Positions 9,147 through 17,892 of a stretch of 64,000 nt of DNA are shown piece after piece (within the stretch, counting starts at the first letter, position 1; every line of letters starts with the position of its first letter). The notes under the pieces were generated by a model. The model was not told the DNA's origin. It ran no database searches and saw nothing but the letters and a program-made list of their open reading frames with translations. The position numbers and the translations under genes are program-made. The stretch covers positions 124,001 through 188,000 of the forward strand of contig NZ_LXEY01000022.1 in the NCBI RefSeq assembly GCF_001657475.1, given 5' to 3'. Source of the DNA: Enteractinococcus helveticum. Its GTDB lineage: Bacteria > Actinomycetota > Actinomycetes > Actinomycetales > Micrococcaceae.

Positions 9147-10364
9147 ATGGCAGATCTGCTCCCGGAACACCCGGATTTCCTCTGGCGCAATCCACGACTG
9201 AAATCGTCCTATGACGTCGTAATCGTCGGCGCTGGCGGACACGGGCTTGCAACCGCCTACTACCTGGCCAAAGAACACGGCATTACCAATGTCGCCGTGA
9301 TTGATAAAGGCTGGCTGGGTGGTGGCAACATGGCACGCAACACCACGATTATCCGTTCCAACTACATGCTGGATAAATCCACGCGCTTCTTTGACCGCTC
9401 ACTCCAGATGTGGGAGGGCCTAGATGAGGAATTAGAATACGACTTCCTGTTCTCCCAGCGCGGTCTGATCACCCTGGCCCACACCGATGCCGAAGTTCGC
9501 GAATCCATCCGCCGGGTGGAATCTAACGTGCTCAACGGTGCAGACGCGCAATGGCTGACCCCTCAAGATGTCAAAGCACTGCTACCGATTGTCAATATTT
9601 CCCAGGACATTCGCCACCCGGTCATGGGCGCCACCTACCAGGCGCGCGCTGCCATTGCCAAGCACGACCACGTGGCGTGGGCATATGCTCGCAAAGCCTC
9701 TGCCATGGGTGTCGACATCATCCAGAACACCGAAGTCACCGGATTCATCAAAGACGGCGATAAAGTCATTGGCATAGAAACCACCCGCGGCAATATCGCC
9801 ACCGAAAAAGTCGGCATCGCCGTTGCCGGTCACTCCTCCCTGCTGGCCGAAAAAGCTGGTTTCGAGGTGCCGATCCAATCGCGCACCCTACAAGCGCTCG
9901 TCTCGGAACTATTCGAACCGGTTCACCCGATGATTCTGACCTCCCACCATATCCACGTGTATGTTTCCCAGGCCCATAAGGGCGAGCTGGTGATGGGCGC
10001 CAATACCGACCCGTACACCGCCTATGGTGCACGCGGCGGATTCCACACGATCGAGCGCCAGCTGGCCGCAGCCGTTGAATTGGTCCCAATTTTTGCTCGC
10101 GCGCATCTGATTCGCGTCTGGGGCGGCGTCGTCGATATTTCCCCCGACTCGACCCCCATTATTGGCAAGACGCCGGTTGAGGGGATCTATATCAACTGCG
10201 GTTGGGGATCCGGCGGCTTCAAGGGCACCCCGATTGGTGGATACACCCTGGCGCACACGATCGCCCACGATGAGCCCCACGAATACAATAAACACTTTGG
10301 TTTAGACCGTTACTACACCGGACACCTGGTCGATGAACACTCGGCCTCGGGCGTGCTGCACTAG
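9147..10364 (+). CDS. soxB: Sarcosine oxidase beta subunit
   Basis: Beta subunit of heterotetrameric sarcosine oxidase, 405 aa from ATG 9147 ([13 protein letters not shown]). It belongs to the D-amino-acid-oxidase-like FAD family: the dinucleotide motif GAGGHG is at residues 28-33. His173 in the stretch AKHDHVAW is at the position reported, as I remember, to carry the covalent FMN in this enzyme class. The C-terminal [14 protein letters not shown] is a family signature. It opens the complete soxBDAG operon; soxD follows after 13 nt. Copy 1 of this subunit lies outside the window. Confidence 0.96.
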   Translation: MADLLPEHPDFLWRNPRLKSSYDVVIVGAGGHGLATAYYLAKEHGITNVAVIDKGWLGGGNMARNTTIIRSNYMLDKSTRFFDRSLQMWEGLDEELEYDFLFSQRGLITLAHTDAEVRESIRRVESNVLNGADAQWLTPQDVKALLPIVNISQDIRHPVMGATYQARAAIAKHDHVAWAYARKASAMGVDIIQNTEVTGFIKDGDKVIGIETTRGNIATEKVGIAVAGHSSLLAEKAGFEVPIQSRTLQALVSELFEPVHPMILTSHHIHVYVSQAHKGELVMGANTDPYTAYGARGGFHTIERQLAAAVELVPIFARAHLIRVWGGVVDISPDSTPIIGKTPVEGIYINCGWGSGGFKGTPIGGYTLAHTIAHDEPHEYNKHFGLDRYYTGHLVDEHSASGVLH

Positions 10365-10377
10365 GAGAGCCGCGACC

Positions 10378-10677
10378 ATGATGCTAATTGACTGCCCCAA
10401 CTGTGGGCCACGCGATGAAACCGAATTTGAATACGGCTCCCAAGCACACGTGCCGTACCCCAAAGACCCGCAGGCACTGAGCAATGATGAGTGGGCTCAA
10501 TGGCTGTACTTCCGGGATAACCCCATGGGGTTGCGCGCCGAGCGCTGGGTTCATGTGACCGGTTGCCGCAAATGGTTCAACGCGGTGCGCGACACCGTGA
10601 CCTATGAATTCAAAGCCACCTACCCGGTGGGCACCCCGCGCCCAGATATCGCACAGTACAACGGAGGCACCCGATGA
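10378..10677 (+). CDS. soxD: Sarcosine oxidase delta subunit
   Basis: The 99-aa delta subunit binds a structural zinc ion. It shows the CPNCGPRDETEF motif (Cys6, Cys9) and the later HVTGCRKWF segment that supplies further ligands, plus the family pattern DEWAQWLYFRDNPMG. The start is ATG 10378 with AGGAGAG at 10363-10369; a second ATG at 10381 is possible. The stop overlaps the soxA start (ATGA). Confidence 0.96.
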   Translation: MMLIDCPNCGPRDETEFEYGSQAHVPYPKDPQALSNDEWAQWLYFRDNPMGLRAERWVHVTGCRKWFNAVRDTVTYEFKATYPVGTPRPDIAQYNGGTR

Positions 10678-13601
10678 ATACGACTGCTTTGACCACCGGC
10701 ACTTCTTTCCGGGTTGCCGCAGATGTTGTCCCGGGTGTGGTTGTTGATCGTCATGACGCTGTTGAAGTCACGATCGATGGCCACACGATGCCCGCGTATC
10801 GTGGCGATACGGTGACCTCGGCGCTGTTAGCCAACGGTTACCGCAGGGTTGGGGACTCGATCTATTTGGGTCGGCCGCGCGGAGTGCTGGCCTGTGGCAT
10901 CGAGGACCCGAACTCGCTGGTGACCGTGACTCGGGCCAAGGCGAACACGATTTCCGAGACGATGCTGATCGGACCGACCGTTGAGGTCACGAACAACATG
11001 GTCGCCGATCATGTGCAAGGCATTGGCAAACTGGCCGAAACCGCTGATCCGGAATACTACGACTACACCTATGAACACCCCGATGTGCTCGTGGTTGGTG
11101 CAGGGCCCGCCGGGCTGGCCGCCGCGCTGCAAGCCTCTCGCGCTGGGGCGCGCGTGCTGATCTTAGATGAGCGAGCCACCTTCGGCGGCAACCTGGTTGG
11201 AACACCGGAAGCGGTCATCGACGGTAAACCGGCCGACACTTGGATTGCCGAGACCGTCGCCGAACTCCAGGCCAACGACGACGTCACGCTGCTGGGGCGC
11301 ACCACGGTATTTGGGGCCTATGAGAACAACTACTTCATGGCCACCCAGCGCCGCACCGATCACCTGGACGAGCAAGTTCCATTCGGCGTATCTCGTGAGC
11401 GCACCCTGCATATCCGCGCCAAGCAAGTGGTGCTGGCCACGGGCTCGCATGAACGCCCCATCGTCTTCAAGAATAACGACCGCCCCGGCATCATGCTTGC
11501 CTCGGGCATCGCCGGATATCTCAATCGCTACGGCGTGCTGGCCGGCAGCAGCATTGCGCTGTTTACCACTAACGACTCGGTTTACCCGTTGGCCCGTCAG
11601 CTGGCCGAGCTGGGGCACTTGGTTGCCGTGGTTGATGTGCGCACCGAACTTTCCGAAGTCGCACTGCAGGCCGTGGCCGCCGGGGTCAACATCATCTCCG
11701 CCTCGGTGGTGTGTGATACCGCCTGCAATGACCAGGACGAACTCACCGGCATCACTGTGGCCGAATACCTCGACGACGGCGCACTGGGCGCAACCCGGCG
11801 CCTGGAAGTCGATACCCTGGGCGTTTCGGGTGGCTGGTCACCGGTCATCCACCTGCACTCGCAACGTCAGGGCAAGGTCGCCTGGGATCACGAAGTCCAG
11901 GGCTTTGTGATTGGGCAGCCGCGTGCTGATTTCCACTACGCCGGATCCGTCACAGGGTCGCTGATGCTGGGCGAAGCCCTGGCCAACGGTGCCCATGCCG
12001 GGGCTGCTGCCGCTGATGCAACCGGACACTTCTCGTTTGTGGAAGAACCCGTTGCCGCCGCCGGTCACCGCGGGCCTGTGGCGGCGCTGCGTATGGTGGC
12101 CTCACCCGACGGCGAAGACGCAGAAGCTTACGCCAACCACTTTGTGGACTTGCACCGCGACCAGACGGTTGCAGACGTGCTGCGTGCCACCGGTGCCGGT
12201 ATGTCATCGGTGGAGCACATCAAGCGCTACACCTCGATCTCCACGGGAAATGACCAGGGCAAGACGGGTGCGGTCAACGCGATTGGTGTCATGTCGGAGC
12301 TCCTGGACGGGCACACCATGGACGACATCGGCACCACCACCTTCCGCGCCCCGTATTCACCCATCTCCTATGTGGGCCTGGCGGGTCGTCAGCGCGGCAA
12401 ACTTTTTGACCCACTGCGTAAAACTGCCATGGACCGTGCACACGAAGAACTCGGCGCCGTCTTTGAAATGGCAGGGGAGTGGCGCCGCGCCAGCTACTAC
12501 CCGCGCGCAGGCGAAACCAAAGCCCAGGCCATCCGTCGCGAAACCATCGCCGCCCGCAACGGGGTGGGCATGATCGACTCGTCTACCCTGGGCAAGATCG
12601 AAATCCGCGGCAAGGACTCAGCCGAATTCCTCAACCGGATCTACACCAACGGCTTCCTCAAACTGGCAGTGGGTCGCGGACGCTACGGCGTAATGACCGG
12701 CGTCAACGGCAAAGTCTTTGACGACGGCGTGACCCTGCGCCTGGCCGAAGACCGGTTCTTCATGCACACCACCTCCGGTGGCGCCCAGCGGGTGCTCAAC
12801 TGGTTGGAAAACTGGCACCAAACCGAATGGTCCCACCTGGATGCGACCTTCACCTCGGTCTCCGAACAGTTCTCCACGGTTGCTGTGTCGGGCCCCAAAG
12901 CCCGCCGCGTGATGGAACAACTCGCCACCGACGTCGATTTCGCCACTGAAGCCTTCGAATTCATGGAGTTCCGCCACACCACCCTGGACAACGGGATCCC
13001 CGCTCGCATCTCGCGAATCTCGTTCACCGGAGAACTCTCCTACGAGCTTGCCGTGCCAACCCAGTACGGGCGGGCCCTGTGGGATGCCGTGGCACAGGCC
13101 GGGGCCTCCTACGACATCACCCCGTACGGTCTAGAAGCCCAACGTATTCTGCGTGCTGAAAAAGGTTTCGTGATCGTCGGCCAAGACACCGACGGCACCA
13201 ACTCACCCCAAGACGTCGGCATGGACTGGGTGGTATCCAAGCTCAAGCAGGACTTTTTGGGCAAGCGCTCATACGCCCTGGATGATTTCCAACGCGACGA
13301 CCGCGAAGAACTCGTAGCCATTATGGCCACCGATCAGATCTCACTGGTGCGCGACGGCGCAGCACTGGTCACAGCCGAAGATCTCGACGCTCCGCGTCCG
13401 GTCGCAACCTCAGGCCACGTCACCGGGTATTACGAATCCGCAGCGTTGGGTCGCACCTTTGGCCTGGCCTTAGTTCGCGGTGGCTCCAAACGCATCGGCG
13501 AAAAGCTCTATGCACCCGCCTACGACCCGCCCGTGGAATTTGAAATCACCCCGCTTGTCTCATTCGATCCGGAAGGAACCCGTCGCGATGGCCAACGCTA
13601 A
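10674..13601 (+). CDS. soxA: Sarcosine oxidase alpha subunit (copy 2, complete)
   Basis: Full-length alpha subunit, 975 aa. Residues about 25-90 form the ferredoxin-like N-terminal domain (IDGHTMPAYRGDTVTSALLA). From about 139 there is a dinucleotide-binding domain (VVGAGPAGLAAALQ) that holds NAD in this complex, and from about 590 to the end there is the GcvT-like domain that binds tetrahydrofolate and captures the methylene group. It overlaps soxD by 4 nt and soxG by 14 nt, so the four subunits are translationally coupled. Its C-terminal half is a clear but diverged paralogue of the partial soxA at the start of the window. Confidence 0.97.
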   Translation: MNTTALTTGTSFRVAADVVPGVVVDRHDAVEVTIDGHTMPAYRGDTVTSALLANGYRRVGDSIYLGRPRGVLACGIEDPNSLVTVTRAKANTISETMLIGPTVEVTNNMVADHVQGIGKLAETADPEYYDYTYEHPDVLVVGAGPAGLAAALQASRAGARVLILDERATFGGNLVGTPEAVIDGKPADTWIAETVAELQANDDVTLLGRTTVFGAYENNYFMATQRRTDHLDEQVPFGVSRERTLHIRAKQVVLATGSHERPIVFKNNDRPGIMLASGIAGYLNRYGVLAGSSIALFTTNDSVYPLARQLAELGHLVAVVDVRTELSEVALQAVAAGVNIISASVVCDTACNDQDELTGITVAEYLDDGALGATRRLEVDTLGVSGGWSPVIHLHSQRQGKVAWDHEVQGFVIGQPRADFHYAGSVTGSLMLGEALANGAHAGAAAADATGHFSFVEEPVAAAGHRGPVAALRMVASPDGEDAEAYANHFVDLHRDQTVADVLRATGAGMSSVEHIKRYTSISTGNDQGKTGAVNAIGVMSELLDGHTMDDIGTTTFRAPYSPISYVGLAGRQRGKLFDPLRKTAMDRAHEELGAVFEMAGEWRRASYYPRAGETKAQAIRRETIAARNGVGMIDSSTLGKIEIRGKDSAEFLNRIYTNGFLKLAVGRGRYGVMTGVNGKVFDDGVTLRLAEDRFFMHTTSGGAQRVLNWLENWHQTEWSHLDATFTSVSEQFSTVAVSGPKARRVMEQLATDVDFATEAFEFMEFRHTTLDNGIPARISRISFTGELSYELAVPTQYGRALWDAVAQAGASYDITPYGLEAQRILRAEKGFVIVGQDTDGTNSPQDVGMDWVVSKLKQDFLGKRSYALDDFQRDDREELVAIMATDQISLVRDGAALVTAEDLDAPRPVATSGHVTGYYESAALGRTFGLALVRGGSKRIGEKLYAPAYDPPVEFEITPLVSFDPEGTRRDGQR

Positions 13602-14208
13602 ACCAGTAGACCCCCGCGCGCTGCGCGAGTCACCCCTGCAACACCTGGCCACCGATATGGAAGCCGCCGAAGTGCTGGGCCCACAGGGCGTGGCCGTCCG
13701 TGAAGTCCCATTTGCGACCATGATCGGCATCCGAGCCACACCCGGCGGCAGCGCACATGCCTCCATTGCCGCAGTACTACCGGATGGCCTGCCGAGCGCC
13801 GTCGGTCAGGTTGCTGGTGCACCCGATGCGCTCGCAGTCCTGTGGAATTCACCCGATGAATTCCTCGCCGTGTCCGTAACGGAACACCCAACACTGTTGG
13901 CGACATTGGAAGCAGCACTGGGCGACGAACGCGGTCACGTCGTGGACTTATCGTCGAATCGGACCATCGTTGAACTCTCCGGGCCAGCAGCGGTGTCGGT
14001 GCTCCGTAAGACGACGCCGACGGATGTTCATCCATCCGTGTTCACCATCAATCGTGCCATCACCACCACCTTGGCCCGTACCCCCGTATTGATGTGGCGA
14101 ACCGATGAAACGACCTGGCGGATCATGCCGCGGGCATCCTTTGCCGAACACATCGCGTTCGTGTTGATGGACGCCATGCACGAATTCAACCACGTGCTGA
14201 TCGACTGA
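13588..14208 (+). CDS. soxG: Sarcosine oxidase gamma subunit (copy 2)
   Basis: 206-aa gamma subunit completing soxBDAG. The start ATG 13588 lies inside the end of soxA, preceded by GGAAGGAA at 13571-13578, the same layout as copy 1. Landmarks are REVPFATMIGIRA, NSPDEFLAV and DLSSNRTIVELSG. No sdaA follows here, unlike copy 1; a terminator does. Confidence 0.94.
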   Translation: MANAKPVDPRALRESPLQHLATDMEAAEVLGPQGVAVREVPFATMIGIRATPGGSAHASIAAVLPDGLPSAVGQVAGAPDALAVLWNSPDEFLAVSVTEHPTLLATLEAALGDERGHVVDLSSNRTIVELSGPAAVSVLRKTTPTDVHPSVFTINRAITTTLARTPVLMWRTDETTWRIMPRASFAEHIAFVLMDAMHEFNHVLID

Positions 14209-14229
14209 CACAGACACTTTCAAGTAACC

Positions 14230-14261
14230 GTGCCCGTCCGAAGTCTGCTTCGGGCGGGCAC
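14230..14261 (+). terminator. Terminator after the second sox operon
   Basis: Stem GTGCCCGTCCGAAG (14230-14243) with CTTCGGGCGGGCAC (14248-14261), one G-U pair, loop TCTG. No strong T-run follows, so efficiency is uncertain. Confidence 0.7.
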
Positions 14262-14316
14262 CGTGCTGTGAACAGTCAATCGGTTTGCACCAGCATCTCG
14301 GCTACACTGCAGCCAT

Positions 14317-15483
14317 ATGGAACGTATCAATGATCAACTCGTCTCCTGGGCCTCGATGCTTGAAGTAGAAACCCGCAAACAGGCCATCACCTCGGCCGAA
14401 TTGGATTTCATCCACCCGCACATCGCCCTGATGCCTGATGCCCACCTGGGCTACGGCGCAACCGTAGGTTCTGTCATTCCGACACTGGGCGCCGTCATGC
14501 CTGCAGCAGTCGGCGTGGATATTGGGTGCGGCATGATCGCGGTGCAAACCCAATTCACGTTCAACGATCTCCCCAAGGATCTCAAAACACTTCGGGAACA
14601 GATCGAACGCGCCATCCCGGTTTCTGCAGGCCAATACAACCGCAAAATCCTGACCACCGCCAAACCGCGCATCGACGAATTAGAAACCATGGCACTGCAG
14701 ATCGACTTCGATCCCGATGCCTTCGACAAAAACTGGCGAGTCCAATTGGGCACCCTGGGCGGCGGCAACCACTTCATCGAAATCTGCCTGGACGACCACG
14801 ACAACGTCTGGACGTTTTTACACTCCGGTTCGCGGGGCATCGGTAACAAGATCGCCACCCACCACATTGCGATTGCCAAACGCCTCCGTCACGAAGCCGG
14901 CGACACCATGCCCCACCAAGATCTGGCCTGGTTTGAAGAAGGCACCCCAGAGTTTAGCCAGTACATTGACCATTTGCATTGGGCTCAGCACTTTGCGCTG
15001 TTGAACCGTGAAGAAATGATGGACCGGGTCAACGAACAGCTGGGCCGCTGGGCGGGCGAACCAGTACGTGACATCCAACGGATCAACTCGCACCACAACT
15101 TCACCGAAAAAGAAGAACACTTCGGCAAAGAAGTCTGGGTCACCCGCAAGGGAGCGATTCGCGCTCGCAACGGCGATATGGCTTCAATTCCGGGCTCAAT
15201 GGGGGCTGCCTCATACATCGTGGAGGGCAAAGGCAATGCTGATGCACTCGACTCAGCCCCACACGGTGCAGGACGACAATACTCGCGCCGGGCTGCGCGT
15301 CGAGCCTTCACTCAAGATGACTTACGCAAAGCAATGGTCGGCATCGAATACCGCGATACGCATAAATTTATCGACGAAATTCCGCAGGCATATAAGCCGA
15401 TCGACCGAGTCATGGCGGACTCCACCGAACTGGTGACCATTCGCCACACACTGCGCCAAATCGTAAACGTCAAGGGGGACTAG
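14317..15483 (+). CDS. rtcB: RNA ligase RtcB
   Basis: RtcB, 388 aa, joins RNA ends carrying a 3' phosphate or 2',3'-cyclic phosphate to a 5' hydroxyl using GTP and Mn2+. The metal-site motifs are present: DAHLGYGATVG, GVDIGCGM (Asp68, Cys71), GGGNHFIE, HSGSRGIG and NSHHNF. The guanylylated histidine is expected in SAPHGAGR (His316). The gene is monocistronic or leads a short run with a small membrane protein 24 nt downstream. No archease or RtcA partner is visible. A repair role for tRNA or rRNA is inferred from the family. Confidence 0.95.
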   Translation: MERINDQLVSWASMLEVETRKQAITSAELDFIHPHIALMPDAHLGYGATVGSVIPTLGAVMPAAVGVDIGCGMIAVQTQFTFNDLPKDLKTLREQIERAIPVSAGQYNRKILTTAKPRIDELETMALQIDFDPDAFDKNWRVQLGTLGGGNHFIEICLDDHDNVWTFLHSGSRGIGNKIATHHIAIAKRLRHEAGDTMPHQDLAWFEEGTPEFSQYIDHLHWAQHFALLNREEMMDRVNEQLGRWAGEPVRDIQRINSHHNFTEKEEHFGKEVWVTRKGAIRARNGDMASIPGSMGAASYIVEGKGNADALDSAPHGAGRQYSRRAARRAFTQDDLRKAMVGIEYRDTHKFIDEIPQAYKPIDRVMADSTELVTIRHTLRQIVNVKGD

Positions 15484-15507
15484 TCCGCATCAGGGATAAT
15501 AGAGACC

Positions 15508-15786
15508 ATGTCTTGGATGGATGATAACCCCTTTACCACCGGTTCCCGCACCTACCAACGGGTGTTGATCACCGGGATGGTCATCCTGGGCATCGGTTTT
15601 CTCTGTGCCATTGTCGGTGGGCTCACCTCCACTCGCATCCTGTCACTGACCGCCGTATGGGTTATGGGTGCAGGACTCATCACCCACGTGATTGCTCAAA
15701 TGATCCGGTATGCCGGACGTCGCAAAGAACTGCGCGAAAACCTCGAAGCTGACCGCAAACGTCGCCAACAGCGTGGAAAGGACTAA
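15508..15786 (+). CDS. Small membrane protein with two transmembrane helices
   Basis: A 92-aa protein of unknown function. Two hydrophobic segments (about residues 20-42 and 46-68) are followed by a strongly basic tail (RRKELRENLEADRKRRQQR). Such proteins are common in Actinobacteria and not characterised. It ends 2 nt before the next gene, so it is probably cotranscribed with the hydratase genes. Confidence 0.7.
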   Translation: MSWMDDNPFTTGSRTYQRVLITGMVILGIGFLCAIVGGLTSTRILSLTAVWVMGAGLITHVIAQMIRYAGRRKELRENLEADRKRRQQRGKD

Positions 15787-15788
15787 AC

Positions 15789-16223
15789 ATGACTGTTGAC
15801 ATTACCGGCCGAGAATATCCCACGGTTGGCCCGTACCACGTTGGAAGCGAAGAAATCCGCAACTTCGCGACCGCCGTGAAAAATACCCACCCCTTGCACC
15901 ACGACGTGGAGGCCGCCCGCGCCGCCGGTCACAAAGACCTCGTCGCACCACCAACGTTTCTGGTGTCGATTGCCCAACGTGCCGAAGCCCTGATGGTCAA
16001 TGACCCCGAGGCCAATGTGGATTTCTCGCGCGTGGTCCATGCTGATCAGCGCTTCACCCCCCACCGCAGTGTGGTCGCCGGTGATGAACTCTATGCCACC
16101 GCAACGGTTGGCTCCGTCAAAGAACTCGCCGGCAACCGACTCATCACCACCCACGTGGAGATCACCACTGCCCAAAGCGCGCCGGTGGCGACCATCACCT
16201 CGACGTTGCTGATTCGCGGATAA
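15789..16223 (+). CDS. HadA-like hydroxyacyl dehydratase subunit (MaoC-like N-terminal fold)
   Basis: 144-aa single hot-dog protein of the UPF0336/HadA type (FAS1-like dehydratase N-terminal domain). In mycobacteria HadA pairs with HadB to dehydrate 3-hydroxyacyl-ACP in fatty-acid elongation. HadA itself lacks the catalytic residues and shapes the substrate channel. Visible features are HPLHHD, APPTFLVSI and ADQRFTPHRSVVAGDEL. The HadB-like gene follows after 10 nt and murB after that, a gene order I recall as common in Micrococcales. The physiological substrate in a non-mycolate organism is not known to me. Confidence 0.85.
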   Translation: MTVDITGREYPTVGPYHVGSEEIRNFATAVKNTHPLHHDVEAARAAGHKDLVAPPTFLVSIAQRAEALMVNDPEANVDFSRVVHADQRFTPHRSVVAGDELYATATVGSVKELAGNRLITTHVEITTAQSAPVATITSTLLIRG

Positions 16224-16233
16224 GGACTGTTTC

Positions 16234-16701
16234 ATGATTGCAATCGAAAACCTCACCAAAGGCGAAGTCGTCGCCACCCGCACCATCGACATCACGCGCG
16301 CGGACCTCATCCGCTATGCCGGGGCATCGGGCGATTTCAACCCGATCCATTGGTCCGAAGCCACCGCCCAAACCGCAGAACTGCCCGGAGTCATCGCCCA
16401 CGGCATGCTCTCAATGGGCCTGGCCGTCGACTTGGTCACCGAATGGACCAACGACCCCAGCGCCATCATCGACTACCAGACCCGGTTTTCTGCAATGGTC
16501 CCCGTTGAAGAAACCACGCACACCGCTAACCCGGCACGACCATTTGAAAACCCCAATCCCGGGGCACAACTCGACGTCGTAGCAAAAATCGGGGCAATCA
16601 ACGAAGAAACCAACGTCGTCCGCGTGGATCTGACCGTCACCAACCCCAACGACGACAACGCCCGTGTCCTGACTCGTGCCCAAGCTCAAGTGCAGCTCTA
16701 A
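16234..16701 (+). CDS. HadB-like MaoC dehydratase subunit
   Basis: 155-aa MaoC-family hot-dog protein with the hydratase-2 motif (YAGASGDFNPIHWSE), where the Asp and His are the expected catalytic pair, then GVIAHGMLSMGLAVD. It probably forms a heterodimer with the preceding HadA-like protein and catalyses (3R)-hydroxyacyl dehydration. It ends 4 nt before murB. Confidence 0.87.
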   Translation: MIAIENLTKGEVVATRTIDITRADLIRYAGASGDFNPIHWSEATAQTAELPGVIAHGMLSMGLAVDLVTEWTNDPSAIIDYQTRFSAMVPVEETTHTANPARPFENPNPGAQLDVVAKIGAINEETNVVRVDLTVTNPNDDNARVLTRAQAQVQL

Positions 16702-16705
16702 CCGT

Positions 16706-17812
16706 ATGACACAAAACTTACTGGCCAATCACACCACCGCCCGAGTTGGGGGACCAGCCACCACGTGGGTCAAGGTCACCACAGAAGACCAACTGACACT
16801 CGCCATTGCTGACGCGGACACCGCCGACGTGCCGTTGCTCGTGGTGGCCGGTGGCTCCAACCTACTCGTCGCTGACGAAGGCTTTCCTGGCACCGTCGTG
16901 CAGATCGCAACCAAAGGCATTGAGGTGGTCGAAACCACCGACACCAACGTCCATATTCGTGTGGCAGCCGGACATGTCTGGGACGACGTCGTTGCCTGGT
17001 CGGTGGCCGAAGGCCTCACCGGCATTGAAGCCCTGTCTGGTATCCCGGGTTCTACCGGTGCCACCCCGGTCCAAAACGTTGGCGCTTACGGAGCGGACAT
17101 TTCCCAAACACTGCACAGCATTCGCGTTTGGGATCGCAAAGCCCGCAAGATCATCGAGCTGACCGGTGATGATCTGGAGTTTGGGTATCGCGACTCGATC
17201 ATCAAGCGATCGATCGTCTCCTCGACCACGAACTTTCGCAATGCATCACCGCGTTGGATTGTGCTCAGCGTTGATTTACAGCTGACCAAAACCGGTGAGC
17301 TAGCACCCGTGCGGTATGCCCAATTGGCTCGTGCCCTGAATGTTGAACTGGGTGACAGCGCTCCACTGGAGCACATTCGTCAAACCGTGCTGGACTTACG
17401 TGCCAGCAAGGGTATGGTGCTTGAGTCCACGGATTACGACACCTGGTCGACCGGGTCGTTTTTCACCAATCCGATCGTGCCGATTGAAGTGGCCAGCACT
17501 CTGCCTGATGAGGCGCCACGCTTCGCGCACCATGAGGCCGGAGAGAACACGGAGACGGTCAAACTGTCAGCTGCCTGGCTGATTGATCACGCTGGTTTCC
17601 ACAAGGGCTTCGGCCTGAACGGTGAATCCGGAACAGTTGAGGGCAGAGCATCCTTGTCGACCAAGCACACGCTTGCTTTGACGAACCGAGGCAGTGCGAC
17701 AACCCAAGATTTAGTCAGGATCGCCAGCTTGGTGCGCGACGGTGTTGTAAAAAAGTGGGGCATCACGCTGGTTCCAGAGCCAGTGTTGGTCGGAGTACAG
17801 CTGGGAATCTGA
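16706..17812 (+). CDS. murB: UDP-N-acetylmuramate dehydrogenase
   Basis: MurB, 368 aa, reduces UDP-GlcNAc-enolpyruvate to UDP-MurNAc for peptidoglycan synthesis, using FAD and NADPH. The start is ATG 16706, just after the hydratase stop. The FAD-binding motif GGGSNLL is at the N-terminus, IPGSTGATPVQNVGAYGAD in the middle, the catalytic serine lies in TGSFFTNPI, and the C-terminal Glu is in PEPVLVG. It looks like a type I enzyme. Confidence 0.95.
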   Translation: MTQNLLANHTTARVGGPATTWVKVTTEDQLTLAIADADTADVPLLVVAGGSNLLVADEGFPGTVVQIATKGIEVVETTDTNVHIRVAAGHVWDDVVAWSVAEGLTGIEALSGIPGSTGATPVQNVGAYGADISQTLHSIRVWDRKARKIIELTGDDLEFGYRDSIIKRSIVSSTTNFRNASPRWIVLSVDLQLTKTGELAPVRYAQLARALNVELGDSAPLEHIRQTVLDLRASKGMVLESTDYDTWSTGSFFTNPIVPIEVASTLPDEAPRFAHHEAGENTETVKLSAAWLIDHAGFHKGFGLNGESGTVEGRASLSTKHTLALTNRGSATTQDLVRIASLVRDGVVKKWGITLVPEPVLVGVQLGI

Positions 17813-17822
17813 GACTAGTCGT

Positions 17823-17859
17823 GTGTCGGTTATTCGGGCTACGTCACTTCAACCGACAC
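17823..17859. terminator. Weak hairpin between murB and the YhgE/Pip gene
   Basis: A 9-bp inverted repeat GTGTCGGTT/AACCGACAC with a 19-nt loop sits between two convergent genes. The position fits a terminator; the long loop and lack of a T-run make this tentative. Confidence 0.35.
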
Positions 17860-17892
17860 GCATCTCCGCGGTAAGGGTACTCGCACGTCACT

